64,000 nucleotides of DNA, taken from positions 2,542,001 through 2,606,000 of the forward strand of contig NC_003281.10 of assembly GCF_000002985.6 (NCBI RefSeq), read 5' to 3'. Under the pieces are notes generated by a model. It searched no databases and was not told the DNA's origin. It saw nothing but the letters and a program-made list of their open reading frames with translations. The translations under genes were made by a program, and so were the position numbers. Source of the stretch: Caenorhabditis elegans (Eukaryota > Nematoda > Chromadorea > Rhabditida > Rhabditidae). This document shows, piece by piece, positions 10,901 through 22,700 of this stretch. Numbering within the stretch: position 1 is the first letter of the stretch; the number at the start of each line of letters is the position of its first letter.

Positions 10901-13900
10901 ATCGTAATTTTCTGCAAAATGAATCAATATTTTTGTTTGGAAAATGTGATAAAACAATTTTAAATCACAAAATTAAATTTTCGCATAATTAAACTATGAA
11001 AACCGTGGGAAATCTAAACAAGACTAAACAACACGCGATGGGGGCGGAGCGGAATAGCGGAGTGTCGTTGTTTTAGTGAATTTAGGGTTTAAAATGCTGG
11101 AACCTACTTGAATACAAGATGTTTTGAATGTTTATTCAAAAAAAATTCGAGAAAAATAGTTTAAAATTGGATAATTTTCCAAATATTAAAAAAAAATGTT
11201 TTTTCAAACATGGGCTCATAAAAAATTCTGAAACTTTACCTACAACACTCAAAAAGCCTGTTCTTTTGAATAAATATGGAAAAATCAAGTTCAAACGCTA
11301 TTTTTTGAGATACGAGCTCGTGGAAGAGGTGTGACGTCACACAGCCGCAGAAATGAAGGCGGGGGAGGTCGATCCCCCACCCGTTTTTTTTTTCGTTTTT
11401 TTTTGCAGCATAATTGTATTTTTGCTTGAAAATGCCGAAACATACTTGAATACTAAGATTAATTAGCTTTTTGTCAAAAAAATTGGGATATTTAAAAAAT
11501 TTCGAAAACTTTTTTTTTTTCATTTTTTCTAAAAACGATTTTTTTTGAAAACGGTAAAACATATTCAAAAAACACGTGGACGAGGTGTGACGTCACACGG
11601 CCACCGAACAGGGGGAGCTTGACCCCCTTTTCGTTTTTTTTGCGGAATTCTGGAGTGTCGTTGCAAGTCGCTACTAACATCAAAACAAAGCACAAAAAAG
11701 GAAAAGAAAATGCAACAAGTTGTCGGCAACAGAGCAGCCGGGAGCTCTTAGCGACCCCCAGCTTCACCATTTCTCAATTAATCATCAGTGCTCCGAGAGA
11801 CAGAGCTCTTTCTCTTTTCACCATGTTTTCCCCCTTTCTCCATCTATTGAAGAAGGGGAGCCCCTTATTGGTGGTGGGGCTCTGTGAGCACCAAAAAAGA
11901 AGTTTTATGTGTTTTACACATTTTCGTGTGCTCTGTGTCACCCAGCAGCCCCTTCACAGGAGAAAAATAGACACCCATTTACTTCCAGGACCAAAATTTT
12001 TCCACTTTTTTTGGGGAGCAGTTTTGGCTCGCGGAGCCCTGCCTAATTGGTGTTCTTCCATGTCTTTTTTCTAGGCTTTTTCACTTTTTTGCTGTGGAAT
12101 TTACGGTTTCTTAGCAAAATTTTGGAAAAAATACGATGAGGGGTCATGCACCCCCATGCGTGACGTCACTCCTCTTCCACGCAGCATAACTCGAAAATTA
12201 CCGTTCTTTTTTTTGTGATATTTGAGGAAGTTTTTCAAAAAAAAAATTGATCTACTTCTGGATAAAATTTTAATTTCCACAAAACATTTGGATTTTTGGC
12301 AAAATTGTTAGAATTTTTAGTAGATTTTTCAATATAAAAATCTATATTTGTATTATTTTTCACAAAAAATCAATAGGAACGCCAAAAAAAAGCAAAAACA
12401 ACGTCACTCCAAAATTACGCTGAGTGTTTCGATGAAAAAACATTCAAATTTTCGAGAAAAAAAAACAATTTTCTAAACCATTTTTTCACCGAATACCTCA
12501 CCAAAGCCTTACTTTAGTTTTCTATCAAAATCGAAAAAAGGCAGCTGAACGCGTTATCTATCAAGTTATGCGCGCGTGGAAGAGATGTGACGTCACGCGG
12601 CCACCAAGCTAGGGGGGGTGCTCGACCCCGATGCGCTGAAATTATGTTTTTTTTTTGAAGGAACGTTTTTGCCAAAGGTTTAAGAATGACCGCTTTGTTA
12701 AATTTTTAAAGAAAAAAAGTGAAATTCCGACTAAACTTACTTAAAAAAAGTTTTTAAATATTTTCAATTTTTTTTTTGAAAAATTCTGCAATTTTCAAAA
12801 ACAAAAACCACTTCTAATGCTTTTTTTTGATTTCCGCTAAACAACACTCCGGTGTAAAAAACGAAGCGTTGTTGTGACAATTTTTGATATCTGGCCAGAG
12901 CTCTGGCAGAATCTTTGGCAGAGTTCAGGCGTAGGTAGAGGCGCGCGCGGGGGGTAACATGTTTGACTTTACCCCCGTTTATTTACTTTTCTCTTTTATT
13001 ATTTCTTCTCTCCAGATCATTCCCGTAGAGGAGCAGTGCTCGAAAACTTGTATAACTTTGTCATTAGGTACTTGCAAGCAACAAAAAAAGAAAAAAAACT
13101 TGTATTCCGATTTGGCATGTCGTAAAAATGTTGACATATTTATTATATATGTTTCGTTCGAAAAAAAAAAGGAAATTTTCTTGGAATTTTTTCATCATGT
13201 GTTGCAGGAAGAGCACGACGAGTACAGCGCATTCAAGGAGGCGTACGAAGAGGAGGAGAGCCGCGAATACGTTATTGAAAACGGCGTGAAACGGCTTGTC
13301 AATCAACACTACGACTCTCGTGGTTACTCTTCGGCTGGACGAGGTGAGCTGCTTTTGTCCGAGAGGAGTACACGGATATATTTTTTGTGGAAATTTTTAC
13401 GATTCATTTTAGCTTAACCTCATAAATTTCAATACCCTTATAACAAAAAAAAAACTGAAAAAAAATCTTTGTGAATGTGCAATTTCGAGCTCGAGGAGCC
13501 TAGAATGAAAAATTTTCCAAAATTTTTTATTATTTTTTTCGTAGTGTCTTGGATTTTTGAAAATAAAACAAACAAAACCAAATAAAGTTTAAACTAGCTT
13601 AAAACTATTGTCCGAGAGAAGTTCAAAACATAATTTTTTCAACAAAAAACAATTGATTTTTAGCCCCTTTTTTGCGCAGTTCGAGTTTTAGCTGAGATTT
13701 TGAGAAATTTTTAAAAAATTTCCGAGAGGAGTACAAAAATGTTTAATTTGTTTTCAAAATTTTTTTTTGAACTTTTAGTGATAATAGATAAAAATTTAGG
13801 AGTCCAAAAAATAAATATGATTGTCCGAGAGGAGTTCAAAATTCTTAAAAATTAAAAATTACAACTACTTTTTCAGGGCAAAAGGGACGCCGAGAGGAGG

Positions 13901-16900
13901 AGCGTAGACGGAATATGGCCGTGGATTATTCATGTAAGCTTTGAACTTTTTTTTTTCAAAAAAGCCTAAGGCTAAGCCTAAGCCTAAGCCTAACCTGAAG
14001 CTTAAGCCTAAGCTTGAGCCTAAGCCAAAGCCTAACCCTAAGCCTAAGTTTAAGCCAAAGACTACGTCGAGTCCTAAGCCTCAGGCAAAGCCTAATCCTA
14101 AGCCTAATCTTAAGCCTACGCATTACCTACCTAGTCGTATTTTCAGCACAAGACTTCCGTCAATCACTAGCAGCAATCGACCAGGCAAGCCGTGACGGAG
14201 CCATCTCTCGCGGTGAGGATGGTGTCCGTGTCCGACAAATCGGTGATACAACAATTATGACCGAACATCGAGATCCTTATTCATTCTATTGGCAACTGGA
14301 TCAAGCAAGACGAGAAGCCGAGTCACCACCGAGAAGACCTCCACCGACTGATTATGTGATTGATGAGGAGGAAGAAGTTCTGGAGACAGTTTATTCACCG
14401 GAAGCTGATGATGTTATGTTTGAGAATCAATATAGAAGACCTGTAAGGCATCCATTACCTCCACCACCTCCGATTATGGAAGAAGAGCCGAAAGATTTAC
14501 CACCAGGATGGGAGAAACATGAAGGTGGGAGCAATTTTTTAATCTAAAAATGTCTATTTTCCCTCTGCCGTTTTCAGTTCCTTAATTACAAAAATCAAAA
14601 ATTTCAGATCCTCAAGGCTACTCTTACTATTGGCACGTCGACAGTGGAACTATTCAACGGCAACCTCCTCCACCAGTGGTAAGATTATGCTCTCTTGCAA
14701 CGACACTCCGATATTACGCTTGCTACAGTAATCTTTAGGATATTGGAGTCTCGTTTGGGTTTATAAATCGCTTTTTTTTATGTTTGCCCTTTTGTGCTTT
14801 TCTTGGAAAATCGATTCGATTGTCCGAGAGGAGTACAAAGGTGAAAAATCACATTTGAGTTGGTGGCCGAGTTTTCTCTCCTGCCTCGGCCATGTCTCAA
14901 AATTCGACCAAAATGCACGATTTGTGTTGTTTTCAGCGTGACGTGACACCTGCTCGAAGTCCATCCCCACCTCCTCTTCCACCGCCTATCACGACCGCTG
15001 TATGTTTTGTTTTATTTTGGTTCTGCGCCTACCTGCCTACCTGCCTACCTGCCTGTATATTTGTCCGCCTACGTGCCTACTTGACTGCCTATGTGCCTAC
15101 ATGCCTGAAAACACACCTATTTTGTTCAGCAGGCGCTAAGTGCCTTATAGGCACAAAAGGCATGAAAAAGTTTCTGTTAGATTTGGCAAAACTTCATTTT
15201 TCAGTTGGTATGTAGGCTGTGATGCCTTCATGGCTACCTACCTACCTACCGCCTATGCCTATTACATTGCCTTAAAATTAAATACTAGCATACATATATT
15301 TGCTTTTGCTTTGAAAGTAGGCAAACTTCTGCATAGACGGTAGGCGATTTAATGTGTAGTGCCAGCCTGCCTACGTACCTATCAGCATGCCTATAGCTGC
15401 GTGCCTACCTGCCTGACTATGCATATGTGGCTGGCAGGTAGGTATTTGGTACCTGCGTGCCTGTCCCATCCTAAAATGTGTCCATGAGGTATGTTGGAGA
15501 CACGCAAGGCATGGGTGATTTCCTACGAAACCTACCTGCCTACTTACATGCCTACATGCTTGCCTGAGTACCTTACAGAGAGGCACATGACCTTTCTTCA
15601 CACACTTTTCATATTTTTTCAGAACCGTGAGACCCAGGCGGACGCACCGCCCCCGCAAATCATCCAACTTCCACCACAACAGCCTGTAATTGAAGAGCAC
15701 GCATTCAAGCAGACGACAACAAAACGAAGAATTGAGCAGGACGAGATGAGTGAAAGAGAAATTGAGGATGTTGCAATGATTGAAAATGGAGACACGTATC
15801 ACAAGCCTGTAAGATTTGCAGTCCGATCTTTGGGATGGACCGACATCTCAGAGGACGAGCTCACTGCGGAGAAGTCATCGAGAGCTGTTAATCGGTAAGG
15901 TCATTTTTTTCTCGTAAAATGTTGAATTTGGCGCCAAATGATTGCTGTAAAATTTTTGAAACTAAAATTCTAGCTTCTTACAAATTCCATCTAATTTCAG
16001 CGCAATCGTTGACTTGACCACCAGAAGTGATATCGATAGCATCCCGAAATGGGGAGACGGTCGTGAGCTCATTATGGAGCTTGATGATAATGAGCTAGCT
16101 TTGCTCGATCCAGATTCCATGAATGTGATTCATTCCGAACGAATTCAAGCGATCCGCGTTTGGGGAGTTGGAAGGGATAATGGAAGGTAAGCTAAAGCCT
16201 AAGCCTGGGCCTAAGCCTAGCCTAAACGATGTATTTCCAGAGACTTCGCCTACGTGTCCCGTGATCGTGGAACCCGAAGATTCATGTGCCACGTGTTCCG
16301 ATGTGATACCTCTGCAAAAACCATCGCCAACACGCTCAGAGATATCTGTAAACGATTGATGCTTCACAGAAGACCATCAAGTCTTCATGCTATCGAATCA
16401 GGAGAAAAGAGAATCGTGCGAAGTGAGGGGCTTACTGCACCGATTGATGAGCCACGAAAAGTGATCCGTTGCCATTTTCTCGGAGTCACACAGGTTCCAA
16501 AGGCGACTGGAATCGAGATTCTCAACGAGGCAGTCGATCGATTAGTGTCACAAGTTCGGTCGGAAAGATGGATTCTGGCGGATGTATCAATTGCTCCGTC
16601 GACTATTGCAATTGTTGAAGTGAATGGACAACAAATTGCCGAGTGCAGAGTTAGATATCTTTCATTTTTGGGAATTGGACGAGATGTCAAGTGAGTTGTT
16701 TTTGGGGCACCAGGGGTACTGTAGGAGTACTGTAGTGGTGCTGTAGAGGTATTGCAGAGGTACTGTAGGGGCACTGTAAGGGTACTGTAGGGATGATGTA
16801 GAGCTGCTGTTTGGGTACTGCAAAGGTACTGTATGGGTAGTGTATGGTATGTGTTTTGCAGGATACGTAGAAGTACTGAGGTAGTGTTGTATGGATAATG

Positions 16901-18404
16901 TAGGAGTACTGTAGGCGGGTTGTGGGGGTACTGTAGGAGCACTGTAGGGGTATTGTTGGGAGAAATACTGTAAGGCTACTGTAGGGGTAATAAAGGGATA
17001 CTATAGGTGTAATGTACATAGGTATATTATAGTATTACTGTAGACCGGTTGTAAGGATACTGTAGGATAACTGTAGGCGAGTTGTAGGGGTACTGTAGTG
17101 GTAGTGCATGATTACTGTGGGGTACTGTGAGGGTACTGTAGGGTTGATGTAGGGATACTGTAGACATACTGTAGGGTGGCTTTAGGGGTACTGTAGGGGT
17201 ACCGTAGGATTACTGTAGGCGTCCTCTAAGGTTACTCTAGGTATTTCTCTCAATTCCACAACTTCCAGACACTGTGCCTTCATAATGCAAACCTCATCGG
17301 AAAGCTTCATGTGCTACGTCTTCCACGTCGAACCGAACGCAGCCGCCATGGCAAAAATGGTCGAGGCTGCTTGTAAGCTTCGATACCAAAAAGTGCTCGA
17401 CGCCCACTCATCATCCCGTCATCACTCGGGAATGTCGATTCATGGACAACATCCACCATCCACCTACCACGGCAAGGTTTTTGAAACTTCTTCACTTTCC
17501 CTTGCTTTAACAAATATAATCGCTTGAAAATTATTTGAAGAGTCACTTTTTTTTGGTGACAGACAAATAATAAACTAACATGTTTCCCATGGAATTTAAC
17601 ATTTTTAATTTTAGATTTTCAGATTCTAGGCCGTCAAATTAGACTTAGGCTTTAAATTGTTTGTAGGGGGTACTGTATTGTAAGGGTTCTGTAAGGGCCT
17701 TTTATAGGGTACTGTAGGTTACTGTTAGGGTACTGTAGGACTGTACGGTTACTATAGGGGTACTGTAAGGGTACTGTAGGGTTGCTATAGCGGGCTGTAG
17801 GGGTACTGAAGGGGTACTGTAGGAATACTTTAGGGCACTGTAGAAGTGCTTTAGGGGTACTGTAGAGCTGTTGTATGGGCACTGTAGGGATTCTGTAAGG
17901 GCCTGTAATGGGGGGGGGGTACTGTAGGGTACTGTAGTAGTACTCTAGAGTACTGTAGGTTACTGTAGGAGTATTGTAGGGATAGTGTAGGAATTCTGTA
18001 GATGTACTACAGGAATACTGTAGGACTACAGTAGATCTTATGTAAAGTTAATATGGAAGTACTGTAGGTGCACTACAAGGGTACTGTAGGGATACTATAG
18101 GGATACTGTAGGGAACTGTATGGGTACTGTAGGGGTACTGTAGTTTACTGTAGGATATTGAACAAAATTTTAAATTCGAAAAAAAAATTTTTTTTGATCG
18201 ATGCACCATAACTTTTGTTGTGAGCCGAAATTAATGTGCACATACTACCAAAAAATCCAATTAACTCTTAATAATCTGCTGAAAGCCTTAAAATCCTTAA
18301 AACCTAACTTGAAATAATTACAGGGATGGACTGAAACATTTCGCGACGCTTTTGGTTCGGTGACGTCACGTATGGTACCTTCTAGGTCGGCACAACGACT
18401 TTGA
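7932..18404 (+). CDS. feh-1: feh-1, Fe65-like adaptor (WW plus two PTB domains)
   Basis: This is an Fe65-family adaptor, expected to bind the NPxY tail of the amyloid-precursor-like protein and link it to signalling or transcription. Exons: 7932-7975, 8070-8184, 13208-13343, 13877-13933, 14147-14524, 14608-14678, 14937-14999, 15623-15894, 16001-16186, 16241-16690, 17269-17476, 18324-18404 (TGA); about 686 residues. The start follows a TTTTCAG acceptor by a few bases, as for a trans-spliced mRNA. There is an acidic N-terminus, then a WW domain at about 232-264 (PPGWEKHE...YSYYWHVDSGTIQRQPP). Proline-rich segments follow, then PTB1 at about 352-482 and PTB2 at about 513-655. A possible 9-nt microexon (13016-13024) would add three residues. 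The 5-kb intron after exon 2 may hold internal promoters. Confidence 0.93.
8185..13207 (+). other. large second intron of feh-1, with higher-complexity islands
   Basis: Most of this is A/T-rich filler, but three islands have normal base composition: about 9420-9860, 10420-10700 and 11650-12080. They hold CT-rich tracts, 'ctctcagagagagag' and GC-rich words not seen elsewhere in the window. They could be enhancers or promoters for shorter feh-1 transcripts, which is inference. Open frames there (such as 9328-9855) have no homologous features I recognise. A short GCCTGCCT/AGGCAGG array lies at 8208-8520, and an array of 'taggccacgtgtgacgtcatt' motifs at 10150-10380. Confidence 0.45.
11090..12625. 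repeat. direct repeats ending in a GACGTCAC block
   Basis: 'cgtggaagaggtgtgacgtcac' followed by a G-rich 'ggggg...cgacccc' segment occurs at about 11320, 11574 and 12568. An inverted copy lies at about 12130-12182 ('acccccatgcgtgacgtcactcctcttccacg'). The first two are preceded by related 'aacctacttgaatac' and 'aacatacttgaatac' segments, suggesting a duplicated unit of about 320 bp. All lie inside the feh-1 intron. Confidence 0.6.
13962..14125 (+). repeat. degenerate telomere-like tract (GCCTAA)n in a feh-1 intron
   Basis: Near-continuous CCTAAG/GCCTAA hexamers are the complement of the nematode telomere repeat TTAGGC. The tract fills most of the intron between exons 13877-13933 and 14147-14524. 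A shorter tract in the same orientation is at 16187-16226, in another feh-1 intron. Confidence 0.85.
15020..15570. repeat. GCCTACCTGCCTACC-type repeat in a feh-1 intron
   Basis: Degenerate tetranucleotide-based tracts (TGCCTACC and its complement) with unique sequence between. The same motif family forms the dense array at 18738-19262. Short arrays also occur near 8208, 27470, 42300 and 44690. Confidence 0.8.
16187..16226 (+). repeat. short telomere-like tract (GCCTAA) in a feh-1 intron
   Basis: Five to six degenerate GCCTAA/GCCTGG hexamers begin directly after the splice donor of exon 16001-16186 and fill nearly the whole 54-nt intron. Confidence 0.8.
16700..17245 (+). repeat. TACTGTAGGGG minisatellite in a feh-1 intron
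   Basis: Dozens of degenerate copies of an approximately 10-11 bp unit (GGGGTACTGTA) occupy almost the whole intron between exons 16241-16690 and 17269-17476. The complement reads as an open 'PYSTP' peptide, which explains the spurious minus-strand frames. Confidence 0.9.
17664..18155 (+). repeat. second TACTGTAGGGG array, next feh-1 intron
   Basis: The same 10-11 bp unit recurs in the following intron, between exons 17269-17476 and 18324-18404, in the same orientation. Conserved coding exons separate the two arrays, so one array either spread or was seeded twice. Confidence 0.9.
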
Positions 18405-19709
18405 ATTCTTCATTTTTCTTCGGTTCTTTAATTTTCTGTATTTTTGATGGATTTTTCTCATATTTTTTTCTCTCATACTCTGTTCTGCTCATCCCAAATA
18501 TGCTTTCAAACCAAAAGTTTACCCCGGCCCCTCACTTGGCAATATTCTTCAATCCACCGATACATTTTTACTTGTACAATCCCTCTTTCTGTGTAGCTTT
18601 TTCAACATCTGTGACAATTTTTTTTTGTTTTGTAGAATTTGATTTCTTTGAAAAAAGGTTTTTCTGATAAAAATGGAGTTTTATAACAAGTTTGGTGGAA
18701 TGAACATGGTGCATCGATAGGTCGCGAAAATTGTTTGGCAGGAAGCTAGGCAGGCAGGCAGGCAGGTAAGTGAGCAGGTAGGCAGGCGGATAGCCATGTA
18801 GGTATGTAGGTACACCAATAGGTATGTAGGTAGGTAACCAGGCTGGTATGCAGGCATGCAGATAGGAAGGCCGATAGGTATGTAGGTAGGTAGCCAAATT
18901 GGTAGACAGGCATGAAGGCAGAAGACAGGTATTCAGTTAGGTAGGTAGGCCGGTAGGTATGTAGATAGGCAGCCAGGCTGGTAGGCAGGCATACAGGCAG
19001 ATAGGTGTTTAGGTGGGCAGGAACGCCTATAGGCATTTAGGTAGGTAGGATGGCCGATAGGTATGTAGGTAGGTAACCAAGCTGGTACACAGGCATGCAG
19101 GCAGATAGGTATTAAGGTAGGCAGGTAGGCCGATAGGTATGTAGGTAGGTAACCAGGCTGGCAGGCAGGGGTCATACTGATAGGTAGGTAGGAACGCCGA
19201 TATGTATGTAGGCATGCAGGCAGATAGGCATTTAGGTAGGTAGGTAGACAGGCTGGTAAGCAAACTAATAGTTGTTCAGTGAGATATTTAAAGTTTTCAA
19301 TAGAAAATTTTAAAAAAATTAATTTGAATTTCTTTTTGCAAATTTTTTTTCTAAATTTTTTTCATAATTTTTTGCCTGTTTTTGCCCTTTTTTGCCCCAG
19401 CCAATTTCAGCTTCAAAATAGCAAATTCTTTCCGATTTTCCATAGAAAATCTATTCGATCAGAGTGTCGGTTGCTCAAAAATTCAATAAATAATTAATGC
19501 GCCCCGACTTATGATGAAGTAAGCTTCTTCTAACCTTGTGATTTTGGGAAAGGTGGGGGACTATTCTCATATTTCAACTAGTACTACTACTACCATCTGA
19601 CACCGAATACCTTTCCAATTAGTGATTCTCAGGTGGTATAAATTGGCGAGCTGCAATACGGAGATATGCCTTTTATTTTTCGGTTTCCGGTGATTTTGCT
19701 AATTTTTCG
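18405..19709. other. intergenic, feh-1 to nuclear receptor
   Basis: About 330 bp of 3' flank (the frame at 18401-18667 is not convincing) leads into the GGCAGGTA array. Then about 440 bp of A/T-rich sequence leads up to the receptor start. The promoter of the receptor gene is presumably 19270-19709. Confidence 0.4.
18738..19265 (+). repeat. GGCAGGTAGGTA array between feh-1 and the nuclear receptor gene
   Basis: A dense degenerate array mixes GGCA, GGTA and GCCGATAGGTATGTAGGTAGGTA higher-order units of about 60-70 bp ('aggtatgtaggtaggtaacca'). There are at least eight higher-order units. The minus-strand frames here (YLPTYL-type peptides) are repeat artefacts. Confidence 0.9.
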
Positions 19710-22700
19710 ATGGGTAAGTGAGAATTTTCTCGGTTTTTGTAATTATTCTGCAAAATTTGAATAAAAATTGGCCGCGCTACGTAGGCCAATAGTTCGTTGG
19801 GGCGCGTTTGCAGCAGTTCTTCGAATTTTTTAGTTTTTTACGAAAAACTCGTTAACTACAGTTTGAATTTGTTTCTTTCACAAAAACATTAATGGAATTT
19901 CCGCAAGCGGCAAACGATTTTTTCCGGCAAACCGGCAAATCGGCAAATTGCCGGAATTGAAAATTAATGGCAAATCGGCAAATTGCCGGAAATTAAAATT
20001 TCCGGCAAATCGGCAAACCGGCAAATTGATTTGCCGAATTTGCCGGAAAAATGGCAAATCGACAAATTGCCGGAATTGAAAATTTCCAGCAAATCGGAAA
20101 ATTGCCGGAAAAACGGCAATTGCCAAAAATTTTCCGAAAATGTGAGGTCACACGAATTTCACAGCGCGCGCTCAAATTGGCGCAATTTCTGTAGATCAAA
20201 TATCGTTTTCAGGCCGAAAAGACACGGCAGCCGTGAACTGTGAGATTTGTGGAGACAAGTCTTACGGTAGACACTATGGAGTATGGGCATGTGATGGATG
20301 CAGTTGCTTTTTCAAGAGAAGTGTACGCAAGAATATTATCTATACTTGTATTGGTTAGCTTTCAGGCCGGAAATTTATATTATCTGAAATTATATTTCAG
20401 CGGGAAATTGGAAGTGCGTCGTGGATAAAGGCCGAAGGAATTGGTGCCCGGCGTGTCGGCTTGCAAAATGCACAAGGTTGAAGATGAATAGACTCGGTGA
20501 GTAATAGGCTCAGGCCTAGGTGTAGGCCTAGGTGTGGGCCCAGGCATAGGCTTAGGATTAGACATGGGCCTAGGCTTAGACTTGGGCTTAGTCTTAGGCT
20601 TAGTCTTAGACTGAGGCCTAGGCTTAGGCTTAGGTGTAGGCCTAGGAGTAGGATTAGACTTTGAATCAGGAATAGTACTAGGCTTATTCGTGGGCTTAGG
20701 CTTAGGCTCAGTCTCTGGCTTAGGTTTAGGACTTGGCTTGGGCATAAGGTTATGCTTAGGCTCAGGCTTATGATTAGGCTTTGAATTAGTCTTAGGCGTA
20801 GGATTAGGCTTCGGCTCAGTCTTTGGCTCAAGCGTAGGATTAGGCTTTGGCTCAAGTCTCTCTTCTCTCTCTCTCTCCCTTTCCTAGAGTTTCAAACATT
20901 TCCGAGTCAAAAATAATATCAAGTTGCGACCCGATTTATGAATTCACAAAAATAACTTGAAATAGTCTAATATGTACACGATGAAAATTTAAATATACTA
21001 ATAAAAAATATGGCGAAATTATTTGACATGAAAATTATCTTCTTATCCATCACTCCAGCGTGATTGTATCGTCGTGGCAGCTGCGTGCCTCCTCCTGGAA
21101 CAGCTCCAGAGTTTCCGAGAAGCCGTCCTCCTCGTACTCCTCCGGCTCTGGCACAGACAGCTTCCGCGATCTTCTCGGCACCACGAACGTCCTCTGAAGG
21201 ATCCTTGAGAGTTCCGGCTCCACGAGCTCAGCACCAGTGTCCTCAGAATCTCCGAGAGTTCCAGAGCTTCCGGAAGCGTTGTCGTCGGGAACTGTGAGCT
21301 CCATCTGAGAATGGTCATCTTCTGCTGGAGCGAGCATCTTCATAGTCCGGTCGAGCTCCTCCTCGGTGATTTGTGCTCCGGCTCCTTCTGGCTTTGCAGC
21401 TTCCTTGGCGAGAGCAGCAGCTCGGCGACACAACGCCATCATCGAATGACTGGCCAACTTCGGTGGGAATCGCATTTTCATCACTTGCTGACAGTCGGCT
21501 TCGCTTTGCAACGTCTCCAGAAGTTTGTCAAAGAGATTCCAGAATTTGTACGTCTCGGCGAGCTGGAGACGAAGCGAGAAATCCATTGACTCATCGAGTG
21601 AGAGCCAATTTTCGCAGCGAGCCATCACAAAATCCACGCCAAACCGTGCAGAAACCGTCAGAAGCGACTCCACATTCTGTGCTGTGATTTGATCCGTGTT
21701 GTGGTACATGAATTCGAGGAATTTGAGGAAATCCTCGGAAGAGACGTCCTGAATTGTGATCTCTGGATCTCCCGGGGTGGCGAACAGAGACTGGAAGACC
21801 CGCGAATGTGTGGCGAGATACTGAAAATAGTGAATTATTACACAAAAATTTTAGTAGTTTTCACAAACCTGCTTCCCCACGTGGAACTTCCGCTCCTCCA
21901 CCACCACGATTGCGTCGAACACGAGCTCCTTTGGCATCGAGAAGTCCATTCCAGCCATTGTCTCGTTAGAACTGCTGGCGGTGCTGAAAAATCGAGTTTT
22001 ACTTTGAAAATCCAAGAAAAATAGGCAGAAAATCGGCAAAAAATGAAGAAAAATCGAGTTTTACATTGAAAAAAAATGGCCAAAAATCGGAGAAAAATGG
22101 GCAAAAAACGGAGAGAATTGATGACAAATCAAAGAAAATGGAAAAAAAGAAGAAAATTCTGGAAGTGCAATGAAGCGCAATTCCCGCCGGTGTTTGCGTA
22201 TTCTGCGCAATTTTCGTTTGACCTACGTAGGTCAAATCGAAAAGGGGCACTCTGACACCACCGGAAAACCCGATAAATTTCGGGAAACCGATAAATTTTT
22301 AGAAAAATCGAAAAATTACTGGAAAACCAATTGATTTCCAGAAAAATCAATAAATTTGCAAAAAAAAAATTGAGAAAATCGGAGAATTTTTTTTCCGTAA
22401 ATTTATCGATTTTTTGGTTAATGTATACACTCAAAATAATAAAACTGCGTGGCGTGTACTGCAGAAAACCTCATATTTAGGCCCCGCCTTTTTCTCGTCC
22501 ACTCACGGAGAAAAGGCAAAAATTTGGGGACCAACCAATATCAGGCCGCCGACATCCTACGGGTTCCGCGCGCCGCTATGTTTAACTCGCTGTGGGCGTG
22601 GTGCTGTCTCCGCCCGCTGCGAGTTAAACAAAGTTTTCACAAACCTGCTTCCCCACGTGGAACTTCCGCTCCTCCACCACCACGATTGCGTCGAACACGA

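Noticed and set aside
13941..14195. 84-codon Lys/Pro repeat protein
   Set aside because: Translation of the telomere-like tract; the adjoining real exon starts at 14147 in a different frame.
16385..17019. Minus-strand frames of 110-185 codons
   Set aside because: Antisense shadow of the feh-1 PTB exon plus the TACTGTAG array.
16700..17245. CRISPR-like regular repeats
   Set aside because: Units are contiguous, degenerate and lack unique spacers; the genome is eukaryotic.
18568..19263. Several YLPTYLPA-type minus frames
   Set aside because: Translation of the GGCAGGTA array.
20380..20855. Minus frames of 121-152 codons
   Set aside because: Translation of the TTAGGC tract in the receptor intron.
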